From Paludibaculum sp. (GTDB lineage Bacteria > Acidobacteriota > Terriglobia > Bryobacterales > Bryobacteraceae): DNA of 64,000 nucleotides. The notes under the pieces are model-generated. The model worked only from the letters and a program-made list of their open reading frames with translations. It did not search any database and was not told the DNA's origin. Positions within the stretch are counted from its first letter, which is position 1. The number at the start of each line of letters is the position of its first letter. This document shows, one piece after another, positions 1-10,824 of the stretch. Both the position numbers and the translations under genes were made by a program. Location of the stretch: contig JARKQJ010000248.1 in the NCBI GenBank assembly GCA_029973955.1, positions 1 to 64,000 of the forward strand. The letters run 5' to 3'.

Positions 1-46
1 CGCTAGTGTGTGTGTGGGGGGATTGGGGGGGATCTGGGCGGGTGGG

Positions 47-2482
47 CTAGCGGGGGGTGTGGTTGGGGCCGTTTGGGGCGGGGAGGGGGATGGATTCGGC
101 GCGGCCGCGGTAGCGGACCGGGCAGGTGGTGGCGGTGGCGGAGCGGATTTGGGCTTCGGCGAGGCGTCCTTCGGACCAGGTGAGGTCGATTTCGTAGCCG
201 CCGCGGGCGCGGAGACCCTTGACGGAGCCGCTGGGCCAGGCGGAGGGCAGCGCGGGGAGGAGGTGGACTTCGCCGTCGTGGCTCTGGAGGAGCATCTCGA
301 CGATGCCGGCGGCGCCGCCGAAGTTGCCGTCGATCTGGAACGGGGGGTGGGAGCAGAAGAGGTTGGGGAGGACGCCGCCGCGATCGTACTTCCCTTCGGC
401 GCTCTTGGCGGGTTGGAAGAGATTGTTGAGGAGCTTGTAGGCGTGGTCGCCGTCTTCGAGGCGGGCCCAGAAGCAGATCTTCCAGGCGCGGGACCAGCCG
501 GTGCCGCCGTCCCCGCGCAGTTCGAGGGTGCGGCGGGCGGCGGCGCAGAGGTTGGGATTCGAACGCGGCGTGATTTCGCGCCCGGGATGAAGCGGGAAGA
601 GGTGGGAGACGTGGCGGTGGGAGGGCTCGGCCTCATCGAAGTCCTCAGGCCACTCCTGGAGCTGGCCGCGCGCGCCCACCTGGTAGGGGAGGAGCTTGGG
701 GAGCTTGGCGCGCATTTCGGTGAGGAAGGGATCCTCGATGCCTAGGATTTTGGCAGCATCGAGGCAGTTGCGGAAGAGGTCGCGCGTGAGGGCGAGGTCC
801 ATGGTGGGCCCCATGCAGACGCCGGCGGTGTGTTTCTGGCCCTGGGCATCGAGGTAAATGAACCGATTTTCGGGCGAGTTGCCGGCTGCGGTGACGAGGC
901 GGCCCTGGCCATCGTCGATGAGCCAGTCTGAGAGGAACTCGGCGGCGCCCTTCATGACGGGGAAGGCCTCGGCGAGGAAGGCGCGGTCCTGGGTGAAGGC
1001 GTAATGCTCCCAAAGATGCTGGCAGAGCCAGGCGCCGCCCATGGGCCAGAAGGACGGCATGGCGTCGTTGTCGACAGGCTGGGCGCCGCGCCAGAGGGTG
1101 GTGTTGTGATGGGCCAACCAGCCGCGGCGCTTGTACATTTTGGTGGCGACTTCGCGGCCGCGGACGGAGAGCTCTTTGACCATGCGGAGCAGCGGCTCGG
1201 CGCAGTCGCTGAGATTGGCCGTCTCCATGGGCCAATAGTTCATCTGGGTGTTGATGTTGATGGTGTAGCCGCTGGCCCAGGGGGGGATGACCTGGGCGTT
1301 CCAGATGCCCTGGAGGTTGAGGGGTTCGGTGCCGGGCCGCGAGCCGGCGATGGCGAGGTAGCGGGCGTAGTGGAAGTAGAGAGCGGCGAGGGCGGGGTCC
1401 TGACCGTTTTCGAATCGAACGATGCGTTGGTCGGTGGGGAGTTGGGATTGCGGGGTGGGCTGGCCGAGATTGAGGGTGCAGCGGCGGTAGAGCTTGTGAT
1501 GGTCGGCCTCGTGTTGGGATTGGAGAGAAAAGCAGGTGGTTTCGGAGGCCTTGTGGAAGAGCTGATCGAGATCCAGCGGCTTGTGAGATGTGGAGGTGCC
1601 GAGGAGGAAGACGGCTTCCGAGGCGTGCTCGATGACGAGAGCGTCCTTTTCGAGCCGGAGTTCGCCGTTGGTGGAGTGGAGGTGGAGGCGGGCTTCGAAG
1701 CGCGTGCCGCGGCCGCCGATTTCCGCGCCGTAGAGGACCGTTTTGGCGCCTGGGCGGCGGGAGCCATCTTTGTTCCACAGCTCGGGGTATTTCCACTGTT
1801 CGTTGCGCTTCTCCACCCATTCGAGGGTGCGGCGGAGCGCGAAACCGGGCGCCTGGCCGCGCAGGCGGAGACCGCGAGGGAGAGTGTCGAGCGTGGCGGT
1901 GGGGTGGACGCTGGAGAGGCCGATGCGGAAGCTGAGGGCGGCAAAGCGGCTGGCGAGCAGGCGGAGGACGATCAACTGGTGCGGCTGGGAAGCGAAATAG
2001 TTTCGCTCAAAGGCGATGGCTCCGCACTTGTAGCGAACATTGACGCAGGCGTTGGAGAGATCGAGTTCGCGGGAGTATTCGGTGGGTAGTTCGGGGTGGT
2101 GGAATTTCAGGAAGAGATCGCCGCAAGGCTGATAGCAGGGCCAGGAGCGGCCGGTCCAGCGCCTGGACATGATGGCGGAGGCTTCGACGTACTGGCGGGC
2201 CTTGAGGAGCCTGACGACTTCATCGAAGTCGGCAGTGACGTCGAGGGGGAGGTCATCGACGCCGGGCGCGGAGGAGACGAGGGTGTCGTCGTTGAACTGG
2301 AGGTGCTCTTGCTCGATGCCGCCGAAGACCATGGCGCCCAAGCGGCCGTTGCCGATGGGGAGCGCTTCGTTCCAATCCGGCGCGGGCTGAGCGTACCAGA
2401 GGCGCTGGGCGGGATCGGGCGGAGCGGGCTCAGCCAGGGCGAGGGCGGCCTGGAGAAAAGCACGGCGGCTGGTCATTGTCAT
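47..2482 (-). CDS. Tat-exported GH95 family glycoside hydrolase (alpha-L-fucosidase type)
   Basis: This is an 811-residue exported glycosidase. A twin-arginine leader ([14 protein letters not shown]) opens the protein, so Tat export is likely. The segment [19 protein letters not shown] lies near residue 37 and is typical of the N-terminal beta-sandwich of GH95. LQGIWN followed by [19 protein letters not shown] is the family's hallmark in the (alpha/alpha)6 barrel. Family members remove terminal alpha-L-fucose or alpha-L-galactose from glycans. The length fits the family. The ATG at 2482 overlaps the stop of the upstream aldo/keto reductase (TGATG), and a second ATG lies two codons inside. It is the last gene of the gdhA-mutS-anmK-AKR run. 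The family call is firm, but the exact substrate is inferred. Confidence 0.9.
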   Translation of the reverse strand: MTMTSRRAFLQAALALAEPAPPDPAQRLWYAQPAPDWNEALPIGNGRLGAMVFGGIEQEHLQFNDDTLVSSAPGVDDLPLDVTADFDEVVRLLKARQYVEASAIMSRRWTGRSWPCYQPCGDLFLKFHHPELPTEYSRELDLSNACVNVRYKCGAIAFERNYFASQPHQLIVLRLLASRFAALSFRIGLSSVHPTATLDTLPRGLRLRGQAPGFALRRTLEWVEKRNEQWKYPELWNKDGSRRPGAKTVLYGAEIGGRGTRFEARLHLHSTNGELRLEKDALVIEHASEAVFLLGTSTSHKPLDLDQLFHKASETTCFSLQSQHEADHHKLYRRCTLNLGQPTPQSQLPTDQRIVRFENGQDPALAALYFHYARYLAIAGSRPGTEPLNLQGIWNAQVIPPWASGYTININTQMNYWPMETANLSDCAEPLLRMVKELSVRGREVATKMYKRRGWLAHHNTTLWRGAQPVDNDAMPSFWPMGGAWLCQHLWEHYAFTQDRAFLAEAFPVMKGAAEFLSDWLIDDGQGRLVTAAGNSPENRFIYLDAQGQKHTAGVCMGPTMDLALTRDLFRNCLDAAKILGIEDPFLTEMRAKLPKLLPYQVGARGQLQEWPEDFDEAEPSHRHVSHLFPLHPGREITPRSNPNLCAAARRTLELRGDGGTGWSRAWKICFWARLEDGDHAYKLLNNLFQPAKSAEGKYDRGGVLPNLFCSHPPFQIDGNFGGAAGIVEMLLQSHDGEVHLLPALPSAWPSGSVKGLRARGGYEIDLTWSEGRLAEAQIRSATATTCPVRYRGRAESIPLPAPNGPNHTPR

Positions 2483-3498
2483 CAGGCCCCGAGGTCCCAG
2501 CGGCGGAAGTAGAGCGCCTGGCGGGCGATGGGCAGCGTGCGGATTTCGAGATCCCGCATCTGGGCTTCGCTGAGGGGAGTGAAGCTGGAGGCGAGGGCGA
2601 CGTTCTGCTCGATCTGCGCGACGGTATCGACGCCGATGATAGTGGTGCTGACGGGCAGAGAGAGGTTGTAGGAGAGCGCCTCCTGAATGGTGAGGGTGCC
2701 GGGGCGGGAGGTGCGCATGCGTTCGGGCTGCTGCTCGGCGGGCGGAGGGGTCCAGGTGGAGAGGACGCGGCCGCGAGTAGCCACCTTCATGCCGATGATG
2801 CCGAGCTTCATCTGCTGGGCGGCGGGCAAGAGGTGTTCGATGAAGCTGAGGTAGTGGCGGTCCGCGGCGTTGACGGCCATGAGGATGGTGTCGAAGTTGA
2901 ACCTGCGGATGGCGGCGAGGAGGATGTTGGGCTCGTAGTGGCCGGTGACGCCGAGGAAGGTGGCCATGCCCTGTTCGCGGGCCTGGAGGAGGGCCTTGAG
3001 GGCGCCGTTGGGGGCGAAGATCTGATCGAACTCGTCCTGGCGCTGGAGGTTGTGGAGCTGCCAGAGGTCGAGGTGATCGGTATTCATGCTCTTGAGGGTG
3101 CGCTCGAGCAGGCGCATGGAGCCGTCGTAGGTGCGGTCAGCGGTTTTGGAGGTGATGAAGGCCTCTTTGCGGCGGGACTTCATGACGAGGCCGATGTGCT
3201 TTTCGCTGGTGCCGTTGCCATAGCCGGCGGCGGAATCGATGTAGTTGATGCCGAGATCGAGGGCGCGGTGGATAATGGCTTCGGATTCGGCTTCCTTGCC
3301 GGGGATTTCGAGTGTGGCCTGGCCGCCGAGAGAGAGGATTCCGACGCGGTAGCCGGTCTGCCCGAGGTTATGGGTGGGCATGGCCTGGAAGGTGCGCGGA
3401 TTGAAGGGGAGGGGGTGCTTGCCGCCGGGTGCGGGCGCTGCCGCGGCGGCGAGAGGCAGAGCGGCGGTGGATTGCAGGAACGTACGTCGGGTAGGCAT
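2482..3498 (-). CDS. Tat-exported aldo/keto reductase
   Basis: This 338-residue aldo/keto reductase has a twin-arginine leader ([20 protein letters not shown]). The (beta/alpha)8 fold is recognisable from [21 protein letters not shown] (catalytic Asp and Tyr), TSKTAD (catalytic Lys) and LDLWQLHNL (catalytic His). It therefore keeps the Asp-Tyr-Lys-His tetrad and should reduce or oxidise a carbonyl or sugar with NAD(P)H. A Tat leader on such an enzyme implies that it is exported with its cofactor bound. Its stop overlaps the start of the GH95 gene, which suggests coupled translation and a shared role in sugar processing. A similar protein lies at 54483-55442. The start was chosen at the leader; GGAG stands about 9 nt upstream. 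Confidence 0.88.
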   Translation of the reverse strand: MPTRRTFLQSTAALPLAAAAAPAPGGKHPLPFNPRTFQAMPTHNLGQTGYRVGILSLGGQATLEIPGKEAESEAIIHRALDLGINYIDSAAGYGNGTSEKHIGLVMKSRRKEAFITSKTADRTYDGSMRLLERTLKSMNTDHLDLWQLHNLQRQDEFDQIFAPNGALKALLQAREQGMATFLGVTGHYEPNILLAAIRRFNFDTILMAVNAADRHYLSFIEHLLPAAQQMKLGIIGMKVATRGRVLSTWTPPPAEQQPERMRTSRPGTLTIQEALSYNLSLPVSTTIIGVDTVAQIEQNVALASSFTPLSEAQMRDLEIRTLPIARQALYFRRWDLGA

Positions 3499-3544
3499 GG
3501 GCGAATCTCCGGATTTGCCAATGATCTTACCGCGATGCGGGGGG

Positions 3545-4687
3545 CTATGGCTGGCAGATTTTGCCGAGGACGGCCGGATGTTTCGCGCCGGTGGCGGCGG
3601 GGAGGTTGGCGGGCCGGCCGTTGAGGGTTTCGTGGGCGAGGACGGCGAAGGCGATGGCCTCCTTGGCGTCGGCATCGATGCCGACAACCTCGCTGCGCAG
3701 GACTTCGGATTCGGGCAGTTCGGCGCGCAGGAAGCGGAGCAGAGTTTTGTTGTGAACGCCGCCGCCGGAGACGATGACCTGGGCGGGCGGGTCGTCCTCG
3801 CCGCCGGCGAAGCGGGTGATGCCTTCGGCGATGGCGGCGGCGGTGAAGTAAGTGGCTGTGGCGACGGTGTCGGCGGGAGAGAGATTGCGGGACAGCAGCG
3901 CGGCGACAAATTCGCGGCCGTACTGTTCGCGGCCGGCGGTTTTGGGCGGCTTCTGGCGGAAGAACTGATCGGTGAGGAGTTCGGCGACGATTTCGGGATG
4001 GACCATGCCTTCGGCGGCCATGGCGCCTGATTCGTCGTAGGTGCGCTCGCCGCCAGAGTAGTGGGCGATGAGCTGATCGACCACCATGTTGCCGGGACCG
4101 GTATCGAAGGCGACCACTTTTTCCGGCGGAGCGCCGGCGGGGATCCAGGTGATGTTGGCGATGCCGCCGATATTGAGGGCGACGCGCGATTCGTTTTCGC
4201 CGTGGAAGAGGAGGTAGTCGACGTAGGGGACGAGCGGCGCGCCTTTGCCACCGGCGGCGATGTCGGCGGGGCGGAAGTCAGAGACGACAGGGACGCCGGT
4301 GCGGGCGGCGAGGACGCTGCCATCGCCGATCTGGAACGTGGAGGCGATCCTGTGGCCGAGGACAGGGGCGGGGTCGCCTTCGTGATAGATGGTCTGGCCG
4401 TGGCAGCCGAGCACGGCGACGCCGGCGGGATCGACCTTGGCTTTTTTGCAGAGCTGCTGGAAGGCGGCGGCGTAGAGTTCGGGCAGGAGGAAATGGAGGC
4501 GGGCGATGTCGCGGGTATGGGTATCGCAGTTGGAGACGGCGAGCAGGGCGGCGCGAATCTCCGGCGGGTAGGGCCTGGAGTGGAAGGCGAGGGTTTGAAT
4601 GCCGTTGGAACTGATCTCGATGAGGGCCGCGTCGACGCCGTCGAGCGAGGTGCCGGACATGATGCCACCCGCCACAACTTTCTTCAT
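3545..4687 (-). CDS. anmK: anhydro-N-acetylmuramic acid kinase
   Basis: AnmK phosphorylates and hydrates 1,6-anhydro-N-acetylmuramic acid to MurNAc-6-phosphate in peptidoglycan recycling, in the cytoplasm. The 380-residue protein shows the family signatures GGIMSGTSLDGVDAALIE at residues 7-24, LNIGGIANITWIP, and FDTGPGNMVVDQL in the middle (phosphate and sugar-binding loops). VIVSGGGVHNKTLL near the C-terminus is the adenosine region. The length is normal for the family (about 370-390). It follows mutS by 22 nt on the same strand, and the aldo/keto reductase follows 46 nt later, so the genes are probably co-transcribed. Confidence 0.95.
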   Translation of the reverse strand: MKKVVAGGIMSGTSLDGVDAALIEISSNGIQTLAFHSRPYPPEIRAALLAVSNCDTHTRDIARLHFLLPELYAAAFQQLCKKAKVDPAGVAVLGCHGQTIYHEGDPAPVLGHRIASTFQIGDGSVLAARTGVPVVSDFRPADIAAGGKGAPLVPYVDYLLFHGENESRVALNIGGIANITWIPAGAPPEKVVAFDTGPGNMVVDQLIAHYSGGERTYDESGAMAAEGMVHPEIVAELLTDQFFRQKPPKTAGREQYGREFVAALLSRNLSPADTVATATYFTAAAIAEGITRFAGGEDDPPAQVIVSGGGVHNKTLLRFLRAELPESEVLRSEVVGIDADAKEAIAFAVLAHETLNGRPANLPAATGAKHPAVLGKICQP

Positions 4688-4709
4688 GACCTGTTCAACT
4701 CCTCTTTGA

Positions 4710-7325
4710 TTACCTTCTCAACTCGTCCTGCAACTCGCTGAGCAACTGAAGGGCTTCGATCGGTTTGAGGTTATCGATATCCAGGTCCCGGATGCGGTCG
4801 GCGATCTGATAGCCGACGGGCTCAAAGAGCTGGATCTGAAAGCTAGGCTCGGACCTGGTTTTGCGCTTGGGGCCCTCAAGTTCCTCACTGACAGTATGTT
4901 CCTTCGTTTCGTGGAGCGCCAGGATTTCGCGGGCGCGTTCGATGACGGGCATGGGGAGGGCGGCGAGGCGGGCGACCTCGATGCCGTAGCTCTTGTCGGC
5001 GGCGCCAGGCTCGACCTTGCGGAGGAAGATGACCTGGTCGCCGGCCTCTTTGACGGAGACGTGGAGGTTGCGAATGCCATCGAGCTTGCCGGCGAGTTCG
5101 GTGAGCTCGTGGTAGTGAGTGGCGAAGAGGGTGTAGGCGCCGATGCGGTCGTGGATGTGCTCGATGACAGCCCAGGCGAGGGCGAGGCCGTCGTAGGTGG
5201 CGGTGCCGCGGCCGATTTCGTCGAGGACGATGAGGGAGTTCCTGGTGGCGGTGTTGAGGATGACGGCCGTTTCGGTCATCTCGACCATGAAGGTGGAGCG
5301 GCCGCGGGCGAGGTTGTCGGAGGCGCCGATGCGGGTGAAGACGCGATCGACCAGAGGGAGCACGGCCTCGCGGGCGGGAACGAAGGAGCCCATCTGGGCG
5401 AGGATGGCGATGAGGGCGGCCTGGCGGAGATAGGTGGATTTGCCGCCCATGTTAGGGCCGGTGATGAGGGCGATGCGGTTCTGGCCGCGGTCGAGGTAGA
5501 GATCGTTGGCGATGAAGCGCTGGGCTTCGGCCTCGGTGAGCTTTTCGATGACGGGGTGGCGGCCGGCGACGATCCTGAGTTCGCCGGAATCGGAGAAGAC
5601 GGGGCGGACGTGGTCGCGGCCGGCGGCGGCCTGAGCGAGGGCGGCGTAGAGATCGGCCTCGGCGACGGCGGCGGCGGTGATGCGGATGCGTCCGGCGGCG
5701 GCAGCGGCGGCGGCGCGGACGTCGGCGAAGATGGTGCGCTCGAGTTCGAGGGCTTTGTCTTCGGCGTCGAGGACCTTGGCTTCGAGTTCCTTCAGTTCGG
5801 GGGTGGTGAAGCGTTCGGCGTTGACCAGGGTTTGCTTGCGCTCGTAGTCGGTGGGGGCGAGGTGGAGATTGGCCTTGGAGATCTCGATGTAGAAGCCGAA
5901 AACGTTGTTGAAGCGGACCTTGAGGGAGGCGATGCCGGTACGTTCGCGTTCGCGCTGTTCGACGGCGGCGATGATCTGGCGGGAGTTGCGGGCGAGGTGG
6001 CGGTATTCGTCGAGGCCGGGATGGTAGCCGGCGCGGATGACGCCGCCGTCGTTGAAGTTGACGGGGGGCTCGTCGGCGATGGCGGCGAGGATGAGATCGC
6101 GGACGTCGGCGACGTCGTCGAGTTGGGCGGTGACTTCGGAGAGGCGCTGAGGGGTGGCGGGCGCGATGAGGGTGCGGAGGTTGGGGATTTTGGCCAGTGT
6201 ACGGCCGAGGCCGGCGACATCGCGGGGGTTGGCGGTGCCGACGGTGATGCGGGAGAGGAGGCGCTCGAGGTCGAGCATGGTGGCGAGCAGTTCGCGGGAA
6301 CGGGTGCGCTCGATGGTGGCGGAGCGGAACCACTCGACGGCGTCGAGGCGGGCTTCGACTTCGGCGCGATCGAGGGAGGGGCGGAGGAGGCGGCGGCGGA
6401 GGAGGCGGCCGCCCATGCCGGTTTGGGTGAGATCGATGACGGAGAGGAGAGTGGAGTCGCGGCGTCCGTCGAGGTCGGCGGAGAACATGGGCTCGACGAG
6501 TTCGAGGTTGCGGACGGTGACGGCGTCGAGGAGCATGGCGCCGGCGCGGTCGAAGTAGGCGGGGCGGTCGAGGTGGTCGAGGGCGGATTTCTGGGTTTCG
6601 CGGAGATAGGAGAGGATGGCGCCGGCGGCGGAGACGGCGAGGCGGCGGTCGTGGAGGCCGCAGCCGTCGAGGGCGAGGAGGTGGAAGTGGTCCTTGATGA
6701 TCTGTTCGGCGTGATCGGCGGAGAAGGTCCAGGCCTCGACGGGAGTGGGGAGCCAGCGGCCGGTGGGGGCGTCATCCCCGATGTTGGGGGAGCCAGCGGG
6801 GGTGAGGAGTTCGCGGACATTGAGCTGTTCGAGGGCGGCGGCGAGTTCGGTGCGTTCGAGCTCGGTGGCACGGAATTCGCCGGTGGAGATGTCGACGTAG
6901 GCGAGGCCGGCGCGATCGGCCTTGAAGGTGGCGGCGGCGAGGTAGTTATTCTCGTGGGAACGGAGGAGGCCGGCTTCGGTGACGGTGCCGGGGGTGACGA
7001 TGCGGGTGATCTCGCGGCGAACGATCTTCTTGGTCTTGCTGGGGTCTTCCATCTGATCGCAGATGGCGACGCGGAAGCCCTTTTGAATGAGGCGGGCGAT
7101 GTAGCCTTCGACGGAGTGGGCGGGGACGCCGCACATGGGGACGGGCTCGCCCTTTTCCTTATTGCGGGAGGTGAGGGTGATTTCGAGTTCGCGCGCGGCG
7201 ACGACGGCGTCTTCGAAGAAGAGTTCGTAGAAATCACCGAGGCGGAAAAGCAGGAGTGCGTTGGGCGCCTGCTGCTTTGCCGCCTGATATTGCCGCATCA
7301 GCGGCGTGGAAGCTTCAACCGACAC
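4710..7325 (-). CDS. mutS: DNA mismatch repair protein MutS
   Basis: MutS recognises mismatches and recruits MutL. The 871 residues include the mismatch-binding motif GDFYELFFEDA near residue 31. The C-terminal ATPase has Walker A (GPNMGGKSTYLR), the RGRSTFMVEM segment, Walker B (LIVLDEIGRGTATYDG) and the TLFATHYHELTEL helix. The usual GRGTSTYDG appears as GRGTATYDG, a mild change. The start is a GTG that begins only 3 nt after the gdhA stop codon, with a weak AAAGA upstream, so translation may be coupled to gdhA. An internal ATG at codon 10 is a less likely start because homologues have a similar N-terminal extension. No mutL is in the window. Confidence 0.97.
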   Translation of the reverse strand: MSVEASTPLMRQYQAAKQQAPNALLLFRLGDFYELFFEDAVVAARELEITLTSRNKEKGEPVPMCGVPAHSVEGYIARLIQKGFRVAICDQMEDPSKTKKIVRREITRIVTPGTVTEAGLLRSHENNYLAAATFKADRAGLAYVDISTGEFRATELERTELAAALEQLNVRELLTPAGSPNIGDDAPTGRWLPTPVEAWTFSADHAEQIIKDHFHLLALDGCGLHDRRLAVSAAGAILSYLRETQKSALDHLDRPAYFDRAGAMLLDAVTVRNLELVEPMFSADLDGRRDSTLLSVIDLTQTGMGGRLLRRRLLRPSLDRAEVEARLDAVEWFRSATIERTRSRELLATMLDLERLLSRITVGTANPRDVAGLGRTLAKIPNLRTLIAPATPQRLSEVTAQLDDVADVRDLILAAIADEPPVNFNDGGVIRAGYHPGLDEYRHLARNSRQIIAAVEQRERERTGIASLKVRFNNVFGFYIEISKANLHLAPTDYERKQTLVNAERFTTPELKELEAKVLDAEDKALELERTIFADVRAAAAAAAGRIRITAAAVAEADLYAALAQAAAGRDHVRPVFSDSGELRIVAGRHPVIEKLTEAEAQRFIANDLYLDRGQNRIALITGPNMGGKSTYLRQAALIAILAQMGSFVPAREAVLPLVDRVFTRIGASDNLARGRSTFMVEMTETAVILNTATRNSLIVLDEIGRGTATYDGLALAWAVIEHIHDRIGAYTLFATHYHELTELAGKLDGIRNLHVSVKEAGDQVIFLRKVEPGAADKSYGIEVARLAALPMPVIERAREILALHETKEHTVSEELEGPKRKTRSEPSFQIQLFEPVGYQIADRIRDLDIDNLKPIEALQLLSELQDELRR

Positions 7326-7328
7326 TCT

Positions 7329-8618
<1,290 letters not shown>

Positions 8619-8639
8619 TTGAGAGAAACCTCCGACCCT

Positions 8640-8668
8640 ATTATCCTCATAGGTGATGCCCCCTGCAA
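8640..8668 (-). promoter_or_regulatory. candidate sigma70 promoter of gdhA
   Basis: Read on the minus strand, TTGCAG is followed after 17 nt by GATAAT (5 of 6 to the -10 consensus). The start point would lie near 8632, immediately before the GGAGG of gdhA, giving a leader of about 15 nt. The -35 box is weak, so this is a suggestion. Confidence 0.4.
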
Positions 8669-8706
8669 GTTTGAAATTAAAAGGGTTAAGCCGCCGAGCG
8701 GTGCTG

Positions 8707-9399
8707 ATGGCCGGTATCGCGAGCATACAGCACAACTTAGAGGTGGTGCTATTGAATGGAATTGAATTCCGGCATTGGAGGAATGGGGAGTCCGCGAGGC
8801 GGTTTTTGCGGATCCACGGGAATGAGGAGACGGCGCACGAGGCGCTGGTGCGAGTGCTGGAGAGCCAGAACGGGGAGGGTTGGAGCGTGACGTCGAAGAC
8901 GCGGATGGTGGAGGTGGCTGGGGGGAAGATCGATCCGAACCGGATGTGGTCGCGGGTGGGTGCGGAGAAGAGCTTGCGGGCGAACAACGCGGGGTGGGGC
9001 GCGGCGGAGTTGAAGAAGGCGCTGGACTGGCTGGATGGGGAGCGGCCGAAGGCACTGGAGGCGATGCTGCCGCCGAAGGGCGGATTGATGATCGCGCTGC
9101 ATAATAACGGGCCGGGGTATTCGGTGGAGACGGAGCAGCCGATTTCGCAGGCGGTGTCGCTGCCGCGGGCAGGAGAGCCGCACGAATTCTTTCTGGCGAC
9201 GGTGCGGAGCGACTACGAGATTCTGGCGGCGGGGCCGTACAACGCGGTGCTGCAGAGCGAAGCGGGGGGCGATGACGACGGGTCGCTTTCGCGGCTGTGC
9301 GCGGCGCGCGGAGTGCGGTATGTGAATCTGGAAGTGGCGCATGGGAAGGTGGAGACGCAGGTAGAGATGGTGCGGTGGCTGCTTCGTGCGTTGCCGTAG
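8707..9399 (+). CDS. putative zinc hydrolase resembling M14/AstE-AspA proteins
   Basis: I do not recognise a named family. The core has three landmarks in the order expected for zinc carboxypeptidase / aspartoacylase-like enzymes: RIHGNEETA (an HxxE zinc pair), KIDPNRMW (Asn-Arg carboxylate binder) and [11 protein letters not shown] (third zinc ligand His). A later Glu-rich part holds [10 protein letters not shown]. From this I infer a cytoplasmic metallo-hydrolase of about 215-230 residues with no signal peptide. The start is uncertain. The ATG at 8707 has no ribosome site, whereas AGAGGTGG at 8740-8747 could serve a start close to TTG 8752; GTG 8653 would also stay open. It is divergent from gdhA and ends 13 nt before the aquaporin gene, so the two are probably co-transcribed. 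Confidence 0.6.
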   Translation: MAGIASIQHNLEVVLLNGIEFRHWRNGESARRFLRIHGNEETAHEALVRVLESQNGEGWSVTSKTRMVEVAGGKIDPNRMWSRVGAEKSLRANNAGWGAAELKKALDWLDGERPKALEAMLPPKGGLMIALHNNGPGYSVETEQPISQAVSLPRAGEPHEFFLATVRSDYEILAAGPYNAVLQSEAGGDDDGSLSRLCAARGVRYVNLEVAHGKVETQVEMVRWLLRALP

Positions 9400-9412
9400 T
9401 ATGCTCTAGCGC

Positions 9413-10204
9413 ATGCGATCTTCACTTTGGGCAGAGTTGGCGGCGGAGTTCGTGGGGACAATGATCATCCTCATATTCGGTGGCGGGGTGTGCGCGATGG
9501 TGTCGTTGTTCGGGACGAACGTGCCAGGGGAGGTGGTGAGCGGGGGGTATACGAACATCACGATCGGGTGGGCGCTGGGGGTGGCGTTCGCGGCGTTCTG
9601 CACGATGCGGATCAGCGGGGCGCATCTGAATCCGGCGGTGACGCTGACGGTGGCGGCGTTCCGGGGATTTTCGTGGGCGAAGGTGGCGCCGTATTGCGTG
9701 GCGCAGGTGGCGGGCGGGTTTGCGGGGGCGGCGCTGGTCTATTTCAACTACCGGGAGGCGATCCACCGGTTTGACCCGGGGCTGGAGAAGACGGCTGGCG
9801 TGTTCACGACGTTTCCGGCGTTTCCGGACGTGCTTTCGGCGGGGTTTTTCGACCAGGTGATCGGGACGGCGCTGCTGATGTTCCTGATCTTCGCCTTGAC
9901 GGACGAGCGGAACTTCAAGCTGCCGCCGCATGCGGTGCCGTTCTGCGTGGGGTTGGTTGTATTGGTGATCGGGATCAGCTTCGGGAAGCTGCACGGGTAT
10001 GCGATCAATCCGGCGCGCGATCTGGGGCCGCGGCTGTTCACGATTCTGGCGGGGTATCCGCACAACGGGCTGACGGATGGGAGCGGGATCTGGTGGATTC
10101 CGATCGCCGGGCCGCTGGCGGGCGGACTAGTGGGCGGGGGGCTGTACGATCTGACGATCCGGCCGTTTCTGCCGCCGGCTGGTGAACCGAAGAGCGGCGA
10201 GTAA
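9413..10204 (+). CDS. MIP family channel, aquaglyceroporin type
   Basis: This 263-residue inner-membrane channel passes water or small polyols. It has six hydrophobic segments and both half-helix pore motifs: GAHLNPAVTL near residue 66 and YAINPARDLGPR near residue 199. The Asp after the second NPAR is characteristic of glycerol facilitators rather than strict water channels, so glycerol transport (GlpF-like) is the better guess. No glycerol kinase is nearby. The upstream gene ends 13 nt before the ATG. Confidence 0.92.
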   Translation: MRSSLWAELAAEFVGTMIILIFGGGVCAMVSLFGTNVPGEVVSGGYTNITIGWALGVAFAAFCTMRISGAHLNPAVTLTVAAFRGFSWAKVAPYCVAQVAGGFAGAALVYFNYREAIHRFDPGLEKTAGVFTTFPAFPDVLSAGFFDQVIGTALLMFLIFALTDERNFKLPPHAVPFCVGLVVLVIGISFGKLHGYAINPARDLGPRLFTILAGYPHNGLTDGSGIWWIPIAGPLAGGLVGGGLYDLTIRPFLPPAGEPKSGE

Positions 10205-10237
10205 GGCCGGGTATCATGGTGAGTGAGGGAGCAAGCC

Positions 10238-10756
10238 GTGATCTTTTCACTGAGTGAACTTGAACATCATCCGATTCTGTTTGACGTGACGTACGCTCCC
10301 GGCGAGATCGGCTTCAGCGAGGAGTTGCGGCAGAAGGGCGGGCTGCACGCCGCGGGTAAGGCGGAGTTGCTGCGGAACACGCTGGGGGAGGTGCGGATCC
10401 GGGGCCACGTGAAGGTGGAGCTGGAGACGGACTGCGACCGCTGCCTGGAGCCGGCGGCGATCGGCGTGGACAACGATTTTGATTTGTTTTACCGGCCGGT
10501 GGTGAAGACGTCGAGCCACGGCGAGGTGCATCTGGAAGAGGGCGAGATCGACATTTCGTTCTATGAAGGCGACAGCGTGGGGCTGCGGGACGCGCTGCGG
10601 GAGCACGTGTTGCTGAGCGTGCCGATGCAGAAGGTGTGCCGGGAGGGATGCAAGGGGCTGTGCCCGGAGTGCGGGGCGAATCTGAACGAGAAGAGTTGCG
10701 GGTGCGCGGCGCAGAGGGTGGACCCGCGGTTGACGGCGCTGAAAGACCTGAGTTGA
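10238..10756 (+). CDS. DUF177 (YceD-like) protein
   Basis: This 172-residue DUF177 protein belongs to the family found beside rpmF in most bacteria and linked to 23S rRNA or ribosome assembly. It shows the typical central DCDRCLEP segment and the C-terminal cysteine cluster CREGCKGLCPECGANLN followed by SCGC. GTG at 10238 was chosen because GAGGGA lies 7 nt upstream; an earlier GTG at 10223 has no such site. In most genomes rpmF follows directly, but here rpmF is 4.4 kb away, beyond an opposite-strand sigma/kinase block. Confidence 0.88.
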   Translation: MIFSLSELEHHPILFDVTYAPGEIGFSEELRQKGGLHAAGKAELLRNTLGEVRIRGHVKVELETDCDRCLEPAAIGVDNDFDLFYRPVVKTSSHGEVHLEEGEIDISFYEGDSVGLRDALREHVLLSVPMQKVCREGCKGLCPECGANLNEKSCGCAAQRVDPRLTALKDLS

Positions 10757-10757
10757 C

Positions 10758-10798
10758 GCCCCGCCGCCGGCCGCAAGGACCGGCCGGCGGCAAGGGGC
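10758..10798. terminator. strong GC hairpin between convergent genes
   Basis: A perfect 10-bp stem (10764-10773 with 10781-10790) closes a 7-nt loop, and GCCCC/GGGGC extends it at the base. It lies right after the DUF177 stop and 26 nt before the end of the convergent PEP-CTERM gene. There is no T run, so it could act from either side as an intrinsic-like terminator or transcript end. Confidence 0.55.
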
Positions 10799-10824
10799 AG
10801 TAATTCCACAGGACCGGACGAGTG

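Noticed and set aside
8653-8760. A plus-strand promoter for the putative zinc hydrolase (TTGAAA near 8671 or CATACA near 8724)
   Set aside because: No pair of -35 and -10 boxes has acceptable spacing, and the start codon itself is unresolved.
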